This document shows positions 35,550 to 44,813 of a stretch of DNA of 64,000 nt, piece after piece. The notes beneath the pieces were generated by a model. That model did no database searches and was not told the DNA's origin. It saw only the letters and a program-made list of their open reading frames with translations. The stretch covers positions 3,641,001 through 3,705,000 of the forward strand of contig NZ_LT629735.1 in assembly GCF_900104925.1 (NCBI RefSeq), in the 5' to 3' direction. A program made the translations under genes and the position numbers. Positions within the stretch are counted from its first letter, which is position 1, and each line of letters opens with the position of its first letter. This stretch comes from Opitutus sp. GAS368. Its GTDB lineage: Bacteria; Verrucomicrobiota; Verrucomicrobiia; Opitutales; Opitutaceae.

Positions 35550-36568
35550 AAGCGTGGTGGGGCAGACTCTCTCTGCGCACCCGTCTGGCGGCGGCCTTCG
35601 GCGCGATGGCCGCCGGGGCGCTGATTTTTTTGCTGGCCGTGGTCGCGCGCACCATCGGCGTGGAGCGGCTGGAAGAGGGGAAGATCGTGCCCGCCCTGCT
35701 GGCGGTGCTGGCCGTCTTCTTCATTGGCGGGTGGTTTGTGGCGGGCTGGTGTTTGGATGAAATCGGCCGCCTGGGCACGCGCATTTCCGCAAAGACGCGG
35801 CAGCCCCTGCCGGCGGAATTGGAGGGCCTGGCGGCCTTGCTGCGGCGCGAAGCCCAGAAGCACGACCGCCTTCTGGCCGAGCTGCGCCGGTTCACGGCTG
35901 ACGCTTCGCATGAGTTGCGCACGCCTCTGACCGCACTGCGCACGGTGGGGGAGGTCGCTTTGCGCCAGTCCTCGGATCCCGCCGTGCTGCGTGAGGCGAT
36001 CGGCAGCATGCTGGAGGAGGCGCAACGGATGAATACCCTGGTCGGGCAGTTGCTCCGGCTGGCCCGCCTGGAAAGCGATGAACTGCCCATCCAGCGACGG
36101 ACAGTGGAACTGCGGCAGCACCTCGCGGCGGCCTGCGACAGCGTGGCGGTGCTGGCCGAGGAAAAACAGATCCAGCTGGACCTGGAATGTCCGGCGGGGT
36201 TGCAGGCGACTGCGGATGTCACCCTGCTGTTGCATGCCGTCGTCAATCTGTTGGACAACGCGATCCGGCACAGTCCTCCCGGCAGCACCATCCGGCTGGG
36301 TGTGGACCGGGAAAACGACGTGGTGAACATCACGGTCATTGACCAGGGGCCGGGCATTCCGGCCGAACATCGGGAACGGATCTTTGAGCGATTCTATCGG
36401 CTGGAACCTTCCCGGTTGCGGCCGGACGGAGGTGCCGGACTCGGGCTGTGCATTGCGAAAACGGCCATCGAGCGACTGGACGGCCGCATCGTGGCCGACA
36501 GCGGGCCCGGCGGCGGGGCGATGTTCCGGATCACGCTGCCGGCGTTGCCCTCCGGCGCGCCGACCTGA
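35546..36568 (+). CDS. Sensor histidine kinase with a minimal periplasmic region
   Basis: 340-residue inner-membrane kinase, partner of the overlapping regulator. The two membrane helices (about residues 14-36 and 50-70) are joined by only about fifteen residues, then a short HAMP-like linker. The phospho-acceptor is His122 in ADASHELRTPLTALRTV. The N box is LLHAVVNLLDNAIRHSPPG, the G boxes VIDQGPGIPAEH and GGAGLGLCIAK. Without a periplasmic sensor domain, signals probably come through the membrane or a partner protein. The 73-base gap to mgtA may hold a promoter. Confidence 0.94.
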   Translation: MKAWWGRLSLRTRLAAAFGAMAAGALIFLLAVVARTIGVERLEEGKIVPALLAVLAVFFIGGWFVAGWCLDEIGRLGTRISAKTRQPLPAELEGLAALLRREAQKHDRLLAELRRFTADASHELRTPLTALRTVGEVALRQSSDPAVLREAIGSMLEEAQRMNTLVGQLLRLARLESDELPIQRRTVELRQHLAAACDSVAVLAEEKQIQLDLECPAGLQATADVTLLLHAVVNLLDNAIRHSPPGSTIRLGVDRENDVVNITVIDQGPGIPAEHRERIFERFYRLEPSRLRPDGGAGLGLCIAKTAIERLDGRIVADSGPGGGAMFRITLPALPSGAPT

Positions 36569-36641
36569 CCAAATCTTCAGGTTGGGACGCTGTTGCGCCC
36601 GGCGCTTCTGTGGCAGGGTTGGGCCCAATCCAAGATCAACG

Positions 36642-39338
36642 ATGCGCGCCGATCCCGCCACTCCATCCCTGCTGAACGGCAAAAGGTTTGAACTCCTGTC
36701 TCCGGGGACCAAGCCGGAGGACAGCTGGCTGCAGATGGCCGCCCAAACGGGAGCCGTGGAAGTCTTGGGGGGATTGCAAACCTCGGCCGAAGGGCTGACC
36801 TGGACCGCTGCGTGCGAACGGCTGGAACGTTTCGGGCCGAATGTCGCCGTGCCGCGCCGGATCGCGCCATGGTATGCCGTCCTCTGGCATTCGTTTCGCA
36901 ATCCCTTCAACTATATCCTCGTTTTCCTGGGGGTGGTCTCCTACCTCACCGACGACCTCGTGGGGGGCGTGGTCATGTCGATCATGGTCGCGGTCGCGAC
37001 CACCCTGCGCTTCTGGCAGGAATTCAGATCCCAGGTGAAGGCCGAGTCCCTCCGCCGGATGGTGCGCAACCAGGCCACGGTCTATCGGACGGGAAACGAC
37101 GGCGTCGAGCGCGCGCCGCACTCGCTCGATCATCGGGCCTCGGAGATCCTGATGGAGGACCTCGCCCCGGGGGATATCGTCCGGCTTTCCGCCGGAGACA
37201 TGATTCCGGCCGACGTGCGCCTGCTGGAGTCGCGCGACCTGTTTGTCAGCCAGTCGGCGCTGACCGGCGAAGCCATGCCGGTGGAGAAGGATGCCCGCGC
37301 GAGTGCCAGGGAAGGCCGGTCCTCCGTCCAGGAAGCGCCCAACCTTTGCTTCATGGGCAGCAGCGTGGTGAGCGGAACGGCCAGGGCGGTCGTGCTCGCC
37401 ACCGGGCCGCAGACCCAGATGGGCGCCCTGGCCGCCCATCTGGTGCTGCAACGTCCGATGACTTCGTTCGACCGCGGCGTGAACCAGGTGAGCTGGCTGC
37501 TGATCAAGTTCATGCTGGTGATGGTGCCGGTGGTGTTTCTGCTCAACGGCCTGACCAAGGGCAACTGGCTCGAGGCGTTCTTCTTCGGGGTCGCGGTGGC
37601 CGTGGGGCTGACCCCGGAGATGCTGCCGATGATCGTGAACACCAACCTCGCGCGGGGCGCGGCGGCGATGGCGAAGGAGAAGGTCGTGGTGAAGCACATC
37701 AACTCCATCCAGAACTTCGGCGCCATGGATGTCCTCTGCACCGACAAGACCGGGACCCTGACCCAGGACCGGGTGGTTCTGATCAGGCACCTCGATATCC
37801 ACGGGCAGGAAAACGACCGGGTGCTGGAGCGGGCCTATCTCAACAGCTTCTTCCAGTCGGGCCTCAAGAACCTGATTGACCGCGCCGTGATCAAGCACGC
37901 CCACACGGACCATGCGCTGCGGGAAGCGGCGAATTCCTACACCAAGATCGACGAGCTGCCCTTTGATTTCTCCCGCCGACGCATGTCCGTCGTGCTCCGG
38001 CCGGCCGGCGGCGGCCCGCCGCTGCTGGTCTGCAAGGGCGCCGTGGACGAAATGCTCGATATCTGCACGAAGGTGGACGACGAGGGGACCATCGCCCCTC
38101 TCGACGACCAGCTGCGGAAGCGGCTCCACCAGTTGCGGGACGAAAACAACCAGGATGGTTTGCGCCTGGTGGGCGTGGCCTACAAGGCGATCGAGAAAGC
38201 CGCCGGGGAGTTTTCCGTGACGGACGAGCAAGGCCTCATTTTTTCGGGATTCATCGCCTTTCTCGATCCGCCGAAGGAGAGCACCGCCGAGGCGTTGCGC
38301 CTCCTGCACCAGCACGGGGTGGCGGTGAAAATCCTCACGGGCGACAACGCCCTGGTGGCCCGCAAAGTCTGCCGGGACGTGGGCCTGGAGGTCTCCGAGG
38401 TGATGTTGGGCAGCGAAATGGAGCGGCTGGAGGACGATGCGCTGCGCGAGAAGGTGGAAATGGTCACGGTCTTCGCCAAGCTGACCCCGGCGCAAAAGGC
38501 GCGGGTCATCAAGGCGCTCAAGGCCAACGGGCACACGGTCGGCTTCCTGGGCGACGGCATCAATGATGCGATGGCCCTGCGCGAAGCCGACGTGGGGATC
38601 TCGGTCGATTCCGCCGTGGACATCGCCAAGGAGGCGGCGGACATCATTCTCCTGGAAAAGAGCCTGCTGGTCTTGGAACGCGGGGTGGTGTGGGGCCGGC
38701 GCACCTTCGGCAACATCGTCAAATACATCAACATGACGGCCAGTTCCAACTTCGGGAACATGTTCAGCGTGCTGGCGGCCAGCGCCTTCCTGCCGTTCCT
38801 GCCGATGCTGGCGGTGCAGATCCTGATCAACAACCTGCTCTACGATATCTCGCAGATTTCCCTGCCTTGGGACCGCATGGACGAGGACTGGCTGAAAAAA
38901 CCGCGCCAATGGGGCATCGGCAGCCTCGCGCGTTTCATGGTCCTGATCGGGCCGATCTCCTCGATCTTCGACATCACGACCTTCCTCGGGATGTGGTTCA
39001 TTTTCGGGGCCAACTCGATGGAGCCGCACAGTCAGAGTCTCTTTCAAACCGCTTGGTTCGTGGAAAGCCTGCTCACGCAGACCCTGATCGTGCACATGAT
39101 CCGCACGGAAAAGATCCCGTTCGTGCAAAGCACCGCGGCCACCCCGGTGCTGCTCCTCACCGGCGCCGTCATGGCCATCGGCTGTGCCATACCCTTCACG
39201 CCACTGGGCCGCGGGACTGGCATGACGCCGCTGCCCCCAGGCTTCTGGCCATTCCTGGCCCTCACGCTTCTCGCCTACTGCGGCTTGACCCAGTTTCTCA
39301 AGCAACTCTACATCCGCAAGTTCAAGGAATGGTTATGA
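36642..39338 (+). CDS. mgtA: Magnesium-type P-type ATPase
   Basis: 898-residue P3B ATPase importing Mg2+ (MgtA/MgtB family). The phosphorylation motif is DVLCTDKTGTLTQDRVVLI, the dephosphorylation loop ALTGEAMPVEKD and the hinge GFLGDGINDAMALREADVGI. Membrane segment motifs include VGLTPEMLPMIVNTNLARGA and, near the C-terminus, NNLLYDISQISLPWDRMDED; both are MgtA-like. The N-terminus (MRADPATPSLLNGKRFELLS) is family-typical. It is preceded by a two-component system and overlaps the downstream porin gene by four bases. Confidence 0.95.
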   Translation: MRADPATPSLLNGKRFELLSPGTKPEDSWLQMAAQTGAVEVLGGLQTSAEGLTWTAACERLERFGPNVAVPRRIAPWYAVLWHSFRNPFNYILVFLGVVSYLTDDLVGGVVMSIMVAVATTLRFWQEFRSQVKAESLRRMVRNQATVYRTGNDGVERAPHSLDHRASEILMEDLAPGDIVRLSAGDMIPADVRLLESRDLFVSQSALTGEAMPVEKDARASAREGRSSVQEAPNLCFMGSSVVSGTARAVVLATGPQTQMGALAAHLVLQRPMTSFDRGVNQVSWLLIKFMLVMVPVVFLLNGLTKGNWLEAFFFGVAVAVGLTPEMLPMIVNTNLARGAAAMAKEKVVVKHINSIQNFGAMDVLCTDKTGTLTQDRVVLIRHLDIHGQENDRVLERAYLNSFFQSGLKNLIDRAVIKHAHTDHALREAANSYTKIDELPFDFSRRRMSVVLRPAGGGPPLLVCKGAVDEMLDICTKVDDEGTIAPLDDQLRKRLHQLRDENNQDGLRLVGVAYKAIEKAAGEFSVTDEQGLIFSGFIAFLDPPKESTAEALRLLHQHGVAVKILTGDNALVARKVCRDVGLEVSEVMLGSEMERLEDDALREKVEMVTVFAKLTPAQKARVIKALKANGHTVGFLGDGINDAMALREADVGISVDSAVDIAKEAADIILLEKSLLVLERGVVWGRRTFGNIVKYINMTASSNFGNMFSVLAASAFLPFLPMLAVQILINNLLYDISQISLPWDRMDEDWLKKPRQWGIGSLARFMVLIGPISSIFDITTFLGMWFIFGANSMEPHSQSLFQTAWFVESLLTQTLIVHMIRTEKIPFVQSTAATPVLLLTGAVMAIGCAIPFTPLGRGTGMTPLPPGFWPFLALTLLAYCGLTQFLKQLYIRKFKEWL

Positions 39339-40651
39339 AAAAATACCGACTGCTACCGATTTTCTTTTGTCTCGCGTTCCTGCGCCTGACCCCGGCCGCC
39401 CGCGCCGAACCGGCCGCCCCGGCGACCTCGGACTGGAGCCTGCATACCCAGGTGACCAGCGTCGAGCAGTGGCACTACAGTTTTCCGTCCGCCTATGAGG
39501 GCGTCAACAGCCTGACGCATGCATACGAAGCCGAGCGCACCTTTTCCTTCTCCCTCTATCTGGACCGGAAACTTTGGCCGGGCGCGGAACTGGTCTACAA
39601 CCCGGAGATTTTCCAGGGGCACGGCTTGAGCCAGACGTTCGGCGCCGGCGGCTTCCCCAACGGCGAAGCCGTCAAGTCGGGTTTCCCCAACCTGCACTAC
39701 AACACCTCGCGGCTTTTCCTGCGTCAGGTCTTCGGCCTGGGTGGGGAAAAGGAAGCGGTGGAGGACGACCTCAACCAGATCGCGGGCAAAATCGACGTCA
39801 ACCGGATCACCGTGTCGGTCGGAAAATTCTCCGCCAACGACTTTTTCGACGACAACCGCTACAGCCACGATCCGCGGACGCAGTTCATGAACTGGGCGCT
39901 CTGGGAAAGCGCCGCCTGGGACTATCCCGCCGACGTCGTGGGTTTCACCGCCGGGGCGGTCGTCGAATGGAACACCGCGAACACGACACTCCGCTACGGG
40001 CTCCTGATGGAGCCGGCCGTCGCCAACGGTGACCAGCTCGATCCCCACATCGGCCGCGCCTACGGCCAGATCTTGCAGTTCGACTACCGCTACGAATGGA
40101 ACGGCCGCCATGGCACGGTGCGGCCTTTTGTCTATTGGAACCAGGCGCACATGGGCCTGTATCGGGCCGCGGCGGCCCAGCAGTATCCCGAGGACATTGT
40201 CCCAACCCGCGCCTACCGTTCAAAGGAGGGGGCGGGGATCAGCTGGGACCAGGAGTTGAGCGACGACGTGGGTGCTTTCGCCCGCCTGAGCTGGAATGAC
40301 GGTCGGACGGAGAGTTTCGCCTTTGCCGAGATCGACCGCTCCCTGGCGGCGGGCTTGAGTGCGAAAGGGCGCCGGTGGAGCCGCCCGGACGACGTTTTGG
40401 GCGCGGCTGTTTTCGTCAACGGCCTGACCTCCGATCACCGGCACTATCTCGCACAGGGAGGCACCGGACTACTCCTGGGCGATGGGGGCCTTTCGTATGC
40501 CGCGGAGGAGGGGGTCGAGCTCTACTACGCCTTCCAATACCGGAAGTGGCTGCAGATTTCTCCCGATTACCAGTGGATCAAGAATCCCGGCTACAATTCG
40601 GCACGCGGCCCGGTCTCCATCTTCGCCGTCCGCGCCCATCTGCAACTCTAA
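39335..40651 (+). CDS. Carbohydrate-selective porin, OprB-like
   Basis: 438-residue outer-membrane protein (signal peptide MKKYRLLPIFFCLAFLRLTP to ARAE). The mature part starts with WSLHTQVTSVEQWHYSFPSA, and later includes GKIDVNRITVSVGKFSANDF, YSHDPRTQFMNWALWESAAW and DYPADVVGFTAGAVVEWN, the OprB (PF04966) pattern. The C-terminus ends in a barrel strand (IFAVRAHLQL). OprB relatives take up sugars; here the porin is translationally coupled to mgtA, so it may instead supply cations or their ligands to the pump. Confidence 0.85.
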   Translation: MKKYRLLPIFFCLAFLRLTPAARAEPAAPATSDWSLHTQVTSVEQWHYSFPSAYEGVNSLTHAYEAERTFSFSLYLDRKLWPGAELVYNPEIFQGHGLSQTFGAGGFPNGEAVKSGFPNLHYNTSRLFLRQVFGLGGEKEAVEDDLNQIAGKIDVNRITVSVGKFSANDFFDDNRYSHDPRTQFMNWALWESAAWDYPADVVGFTAGAVVEWNTANTTLRYGLLMEPAVANGDQLDPHIGRAYGQILQFDYRYEWNGRHGTVRPFVYWNQAHMGLYRAAAAQQYPEDIVPTRAYRSKEGAGISWDQELSDDVGAFARLSWNDGRTESFAFAEIDRSLAAGLSAKGRRWSRPDDVLGAAVFVNGLTSDHRHYLAQGGTGLLLGDGGLSYAAEEGVELYYAFQYRKWLQISPDYQWIKNPGYNSARGPVSIFAVRAHLQL

Positions 40652-40746
40652 CCGGCCCCCTTCGTCCAGGCGGCGGTCATTGGCCGAGTCCGCCTCTATG
40701 GCCACTACGTCTGGCTAGACGTTTACGGTTAACCGCTCAGGCCCCA

Positions 40747-40893
40747 GCCGGACTCATGCAGTTGAACTAAAATCCCCCGAAGAGAGATGGACTGAAAGGT
40801 GGAACCCGGCCTCCGGACGGGTTGCTTCGGCGCACGGTATAGAAAACCGGTCCGGAGGCCCGGTTCCACCTGCTCTGACTGCATGAGTCCGGC
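40747..40893. repeat. Outer 16-bp inverted repeat enclosing a GGTGGAAC element
   Basis: GCCGGACTCATGCAGT (40747-40762) and its perfect inverse (40878-40893) flank the element at 40796-40871. This is another nested arrangement, where one palindrome sits inside another. It may double as a bidirectional terminator for the convergent genes. Confidence 0.72.
40796..40871. repeat. Inverted repeat (GGTGGAACCCGG family)
   Basis: AAGGTGGAACCCGGCCTCCG and the inverse, ending CCCGGTTCCACCT, as at 22230-22306, with a different centre. Confidence 0.8.
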
Positions 40894-40960
40894 CCAGGCG
40901 TGATTCGTTTTCGACGATTGTTCGGCCTTCGACATCGGGTTTTGCTTATCCTCGTCCCTT

Positions 40961-41620
40961 TTATATCCGCTCAATGAGAATTTTCCCGGCTTGTTCAAAA
41001 CCCAAAGTCATGCTTTTCCCTGATTTCAAGCGCACGGTGACGATCCCCGCCGCTTCCGTCCGCGCGGTGACAGTCAGCAACGCGTCAGGCACCAGTCGTT
41101 GACGGTCGGCGAACTGGAGAAATTCCGCACTTTGGTCGGTGATGCGCACCAGGCGCAGGGGGGCCTGCACCGCACAGGTGGCCAGCGTGCCATAAGCCCG
41201 GGTGTCGAGTTTGCCCTGCGCACTGGGAATCGGGTCGCCATGAGGGTCGACCTTGGGATGCCCCAGCAAGGCATCGATTCGTTCCAAGACGCGTTCCGAC
41301 AGGGCGTGCTCCAGCCGCTCGGCTTCGACATGCACCTCGGTCCAATCCATCTTCAAGGTCGTGACGAGAAAGGTTTCCACCAACCGGTGCTTGCGGAGCA
41401 CGTTAAGCGCGAGCTTCCGTCCCTTGCTCGTCAGACGCACCCCCTGGTGCGGATGGTGTTCGACCAATTCCTGCCCGGCGAGTGACTTCACCATGGTGGT
41501 CACGGTGCCCGGCACGACGTGCAAGCCTTCGGCGATCCCGCCCATCGGCACCAACTCGTCGCCATCCTTGGCGAGCAGGAGAATCTGTTTCAGGTAATCC
41601 TCGACCGTGCTGGTGGGCAT
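40961..41620 (-). CDS. DtxR/MntR-family metalloregulator
   Basis: 219-residue metal-dependent repressor. N-terminal helix-turn-helix: VEDYLKQILLLAKDGDELV and MGGIAEGLHVVPGTVTTMVKSL. The dimerisation and metal-binding part shows LRKHRLVETFLVTTLKMDWT and VHVEAERLEHALSERVLERI with His and Glu ligands, then HPKVDPHGDPIP. A C-terminal FeoA/SH3-like domain (TDQSAEFLQFADRQRLVPD) follows. ATG 41620 gives the family start; the ATG at 41683 lies inside the operator palindrome. Divergent from a TonB receptor, the usual context for iron or manganese control. Confidence 0.92.
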   Translation of the reverse strand: MPTSTVEDYLKQILLLAKDGDELVPMGGIAEGLHVVPGTVTTMVKSLAGQELVEHHPHQGVRLTSKGRKLALNVLRKHRLVETFLVTTLKMDWTEVHVEAERLEHALSERVLERIDALLGHPKVDPHGDPIPSAQGKLDTRAYGTLATCAVQAPLRLVRITDQSAEFLQFADRQRLVPDALLTVTARTEAAGIVTVRLKSGKSMTLGFEQAGKILIERI

Positions 41621-41666
41621 GAGGGAGCGAGCCAACGTCGCAACCTCATTTGAGGCAACCACAATA

Positions 41667-41688
41667 ATATTTTGACTATTCAAAATAT
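41667..41688. promoter_or_regulatory. 22-bp palindromic operator between the metalloregulator and TonB receptor
   Basis: Perfect 9-base arms ATATTTTGA and TCAAAATAT around a 4-base centre CTAT. It lies in the divergent control region, 47 bases upstream of the regulator ATG and 20 bases upstream of the receptor ATG at 41708. Position, symmetry and length are those expected of a DtxR/MntR-type operator controlling both genes. Binding is inferred. Confidence 0.7.
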
Positions 41689-41707
41689 AACTTTGTGCTC
41701 TTCGCTA

Positions 41708-43900
41708 ATGTTATTTTCAAGATGGCGAATGTTTACCGGGCGACCCGGCGGAGAGCGGGGCCGGGCGGGCGGGGCGCGTTTGCCGGCCGCTGAATGGATT
41801 CGACCCAAGGCCGTCATTCTCGCCGCCATCGCCATTCAAATTATAGCGTCTTCCAGCGATGGCGCCGAGAGCGCTCGTCTCCAACTTGCTACCGTCAGTG
41901 TCACGGCCGATCTTGATGCTTCTCGCGAAGAGATCGCGCCCGGCTTGGGGGCGGTGAGCTATTCAATCGGTGCGGCCCAGATACAGTTGATGGGTCAGGG
42001 CGAGAACTCCCCCTTTCAGCAAGTGCTGCTGCAGGTGCCGGGTATGGTGCAGGACGAATTCGGGGAAGTGCATCTCCGTGGCGACCATGGCGACCTGCAA
42101 TATCGCATCAACGGCGTGCTCCTGCCGGAAGGACTCAACGGCTTCGGCCAGGAGATTGACACCCGAATGATCCAGGCGGTGACAGTTATGACGGGCACTT
42201 TGCCGGCGCAGTTCGGCGACCGCACGGCTGGCATTATCGATGTTACCGCAAAGACGGGCTCTCAGCTCCACGGGGGGGAACTTTCGCTTTACGCTGGCGG
42301 GTACGCCACCCGGCAGTCGTCCCTGCAACTGGGCGGCACTCACGGAAAACTGGAGTATTTCATCATTGTCTCCGACAAACACGACAATCTCGGCATCGAC
42401 AATACGACCTCGAGCGCCAACCCGCTTCATGATGTCACCAACCAGGAAAAAACCTTTGGCTACTTTTCCTACCGGCTCGACGAAACCAGCCGCCTGACCC
42501 TGCTGACGTGGGCTTCGTATGCCGATTTTCAGATTCCGGACACTCCGGGACTTTTGCCCAACTATCAGTTGGCAGGGAATCCCGCAGCCAATTCGTCAAC
42601 GGTCAACGAGAACCAAAACGAACAAAATTACTATGGCGTGATTTCATACCAGAAGTCCACTAGGGCCGCTTCGCTCCAGGTGTCCGCGTTTGCCCGTTAC
42701 ACCGACTTGGAGTTCCGTCCGGATTCGGAGCAGGATTTGCTTTTCGGAGGAGTCGCGGGTCGGATCGGAAACAGCTCTTTCATCTACGGCTTGCAGGCGG
42801 ATGCTTCCTTTTTCCTGAGCGACCGGCATACCCTGCGGGGTGGCCTGCTCGCGACCTACGAAGACGAGAAGCTGAATACCGACACCACGGTGTTCCCGGT
42901 TGACTCACTTGGAAATCAGACGACCGACGAGCCGGTGCGAATCATCGACAACAGTGGCAATCGCGGCCCCGGCGTCGGCCTCTATCTGCAGGATGAATGG
43001 CGGTTGAGTGACCGGCTCACCTTGAACTATGGCGTCCGCTACGATCTGTTCGGCGGCCCGTTCGATCGGGAAAGCCAGCTCAGCCCCAGGGTGAACTTTG
43101 TCTGGCGGATTGACGACACAACCTCCGTCCATGCGGGCTATGCCCGCTATTTCGTGCCGCCTACCCTGCAATATGTCCCGCCGGCGGGTGGCAAGAAATT
43201 CGACGGCACCACCAACGCCCCGTTGAACGGACAGGACGACCCGCAGAAAGTTGAACGGGACCATTATTTCGACGCCGGGCTCTCGCGGCAGATCACACCC
43301 GCCTGGCAGGTCACGGTGGACTCATTCTTCAAATGGGCCAAAAACCTGATCGATGTCGGCCAGTTTGGCAAAGCCGTTATCCTCGACGATTTCAATTATA
43401 CCAAGGCGACCATTTACGGACTCGAGATTAGCAGCACCTATAACCAGGGGCCGTTTACCGCCTATGGAAATTTTTCATTTGTCCAGACTTCCGCGCAGAA
43501 CATCAATTCCGTTCAGTTCCAATTTCCGGGCGATCAGCTGGCTTATGTCGCGGTTCACTCCATCCAACTGGATCACCAAGGACGCTTCACCGGGTCAGGA
43601 GGGGTTGCGTGTAGGGTAGCCGCGAACACCCACCTTTACGCAGATTTTCTTTATGGGAACGGACTGAGGGCAGGATTTGCGAATCTCGGGAAATTACCCG
43701 CCTACACCACGGTAAGTGTGGGTGTGGAGCAAGTTTTCCATTTGCGCTCAGGTCGCATCAAGGAGCTGAAGCTGCGCTTCGATGGCCTGAATATCTTCGA
43801 CCAGGTCTACGAATTGCGCAACGGCTCGGGCCTTGGCATTGCCGCTCCGGCCTACGGTCCGCGCCGAGCCTTTTACGCCGGCCTGTCGGTCGGGTTCTAG
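41708..43900 (+). CDS. TonB-dependent outer-membrane receptor
   Basis: About 730 residues. After an N-terminal leader and a hydrophobic segment (AVILAAIAIQIIASSSDGAE), the plug domain appears: PFQQVLLQVPGMVQDEFGEV, LQYRINGVLLPEGLNGFGQE and MTGTLPAQFGDRTAGIIDVT. The rest is a 22-strand-type barrel with many aromatic residues and the C-terminal strand RRAFYAGLSVGF. The start is uncertain (ATG 41708 or 41729). The operator-like palindrome just upstream and the divergent metalloregulator suggest uptake of a metal chelate, possibly iron or manganese. The ligand is not known. Confidence 0.87.
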   Translation: MLFSRWRMFTGRPGGERGRAGGARLPAAEWIRPKAVILAAIAIQIIASSSDGAESARLQLATVSVTADLDASREEIAPGLGAVSYSIGAAQIQLMGQGENSPFQQVLLQVPGMVQDEFGEVHLRGDHGDLQYRINGVLLPEGLNGFGQEIDTRMIQAVTVMTGTLPAQFGDRTAGIIDVTAKTGSQLHGGELSLYAGGYATRQSSLQLGGTHGKLEYFIIVSDKHDNLGIDNTTSSANPLHDVTNQEKTFGYFSYRLDETSRLTLLTWASYADFQIPDTPGLLPNYQLAGNPAANSSTVNENQNEQNYYGVISYQKSTRAASLQVSAFARYTDLEFRPDSEQDLLFGGVAGRIGNSSFIYGLQADASFFLSDRHTLRGGLLATYEDEKLNTDTTVFPVDSLGNQTTDEPVRIIDNSGNRGPGVGLYLQDEWRLSDRLTLNYGVRYDLFGGPFDRESQLSPRVNFVWRIDDTTSVHAGYARYFVPPTLQYVPPAGGKKFDGTTNAPLNGQDDPQKVERDHYFDAGLSRQITPAWQVTVDSFFKWAKNLIDVGQFGKAVILDDFNYTKATIYGLEISSTYNQGPFTAYGNFSFVQTSAQNINSVQFQFPGDQLAYVAVHSIQLDHQGRFTGSGGVACRVAANTHLYADFLYGNGLRAGFANLGKLPAYTTVSVGVEQVFHLRSGRIKELKLRFDGLNIFDQVYELRNGSGLGIAAPAYGPRRAFYAGLSVGF

Positions 43901-44114
43901 TTTGATCTGAAGGTGGCTCGAAGGGTGAAGCCCGAAACCCGAAAGGGCATAGGGACCTGTTAAGGCGGACACCAAAACGAACACCAAATGGTTCAAATAA
44001 GTGGTTCTGGAGTAGGTTTGGTTTATGCTTGGTTAGCCCTAGAGAGCTGCCATTTTCAGCGCGTAATCAGACGATAACCGCCGGTCCAGTCGCGGTTCCG
44101 CACGGTGGGGCGGC

Positions 44115-44813
44115 TCAGCCGCCTTTTCCGCTCCCGGTGCTTTCCATCCAGCGCACCGCCTCCCGGATCAGCTCGTGGAGATTGGCCAGGCCCAGCGTTT
44201 CCTTGATGCTGGCGCAATGGGCCTGGACGGTCTTGACGCTGATCTTCAATTCCTGGGCGATGCGCTTCGTCTCGTGGCCGAGCCCGAGCAGCCGGAAAAC
44301 CTCCAGTTCGCGGTCGCTGAGCCGGGCGGTGAGTGAGGGATCGGCGGGCGCCCGGCTGCCGACGTATTTCCGGGCCAGCTCGGCGGCCAGGCCGTTGCTG
44401 ACGTAAAGCTTCCCCTGCAGGATGTGGCGGATGGCCACGATGACCTTGTCCGTCGTTTCCTGTTTCATCACATAACCCATGGCACCGGCCCGCAGCGCCC
44501 GTTCCGCATAGAAGGCCTCGTCGTGCATCGAAAGCACCAGGATGCGCGGGGCCGGCGACAGCGTCTGCAGGCGCTTGATCAGCTCCAGGCCGGACTCGCC
44601 CGGCAACGAGATGTCGATCACGACGACATCAACCGGCTCGCGCGACATCACGGCGAAGGCCGCGGCACTGTCGCCGGCCTGGCCACGGACGCAGAGGTCG
44701 GGCTGGCGGCCGATCAGGGTCACGAGGGACTCCCGGACCAGCGGATGGTCGTCCACCACGAACACGCGGAACCGTTCGTCCGTCGCCGCCGGATTCAAGG
44801 CCGTTTCATTCAT
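44115..44813 (-). CDS. NarL/LuxR-family response regulator
   Basis: 232 residues. Receiver: VFVVDDHPLVRESLVTLIGR, phospho-acceptor Asp in DVVVIDISLPGESGLELIKR, and Lys in GYVMKQETTDKVI. The C-terminal LuxR-type helix-turn-helix is LSDRELEVFRLLGLGHETKR then IAQELKISVKTVQAHCASIK. ATG 44813 overlaps the upstream kinase stop by four bases. It is the last gene of the metal-efflux run. It may recognise the CTAGGGC palindrome upstream of that operon (52756). Confidence 0.94.
   Translation of the reverse strand: MNETALNPAATDERFRVFVVDDHPLVRESLVTLIGRQPDLCVRGQAGDSAAAFAVMSREPVDVVVIDISLPGESGLELIKRLQTLSPAPRILVLSMHDEAFYAERALRAGAMGYVMKQETTDKVIVAIRHILQGKLYVSNGLAAELARKYVGSRAPADPSLTARLSDRELEVFRLLGLGHETKRIAQELKISVKTVQAHCASIKETLGLANLHELIREAVRWMESTGSGKGG

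Larger units (their letters stand above)
40652..40960. other. Gap between the porin and the metalloregulator
   Basis: 309 bases with no gene. It contains GGCGGTCATTGGCCGAGTCC (near 40670) and a nested repeat (40747-40893). The porin and regulator genes converge here, so a terminator is expected, but no stem with a T-run was found. Confidence 0.4.

Noticed and set aside
36636-39305. 889-codon minus-strand frame over mgtA
   Set aside because: Shadow of a long GC-rich gene; low-complexity His/Glu/Arg-rich translation without motifs.
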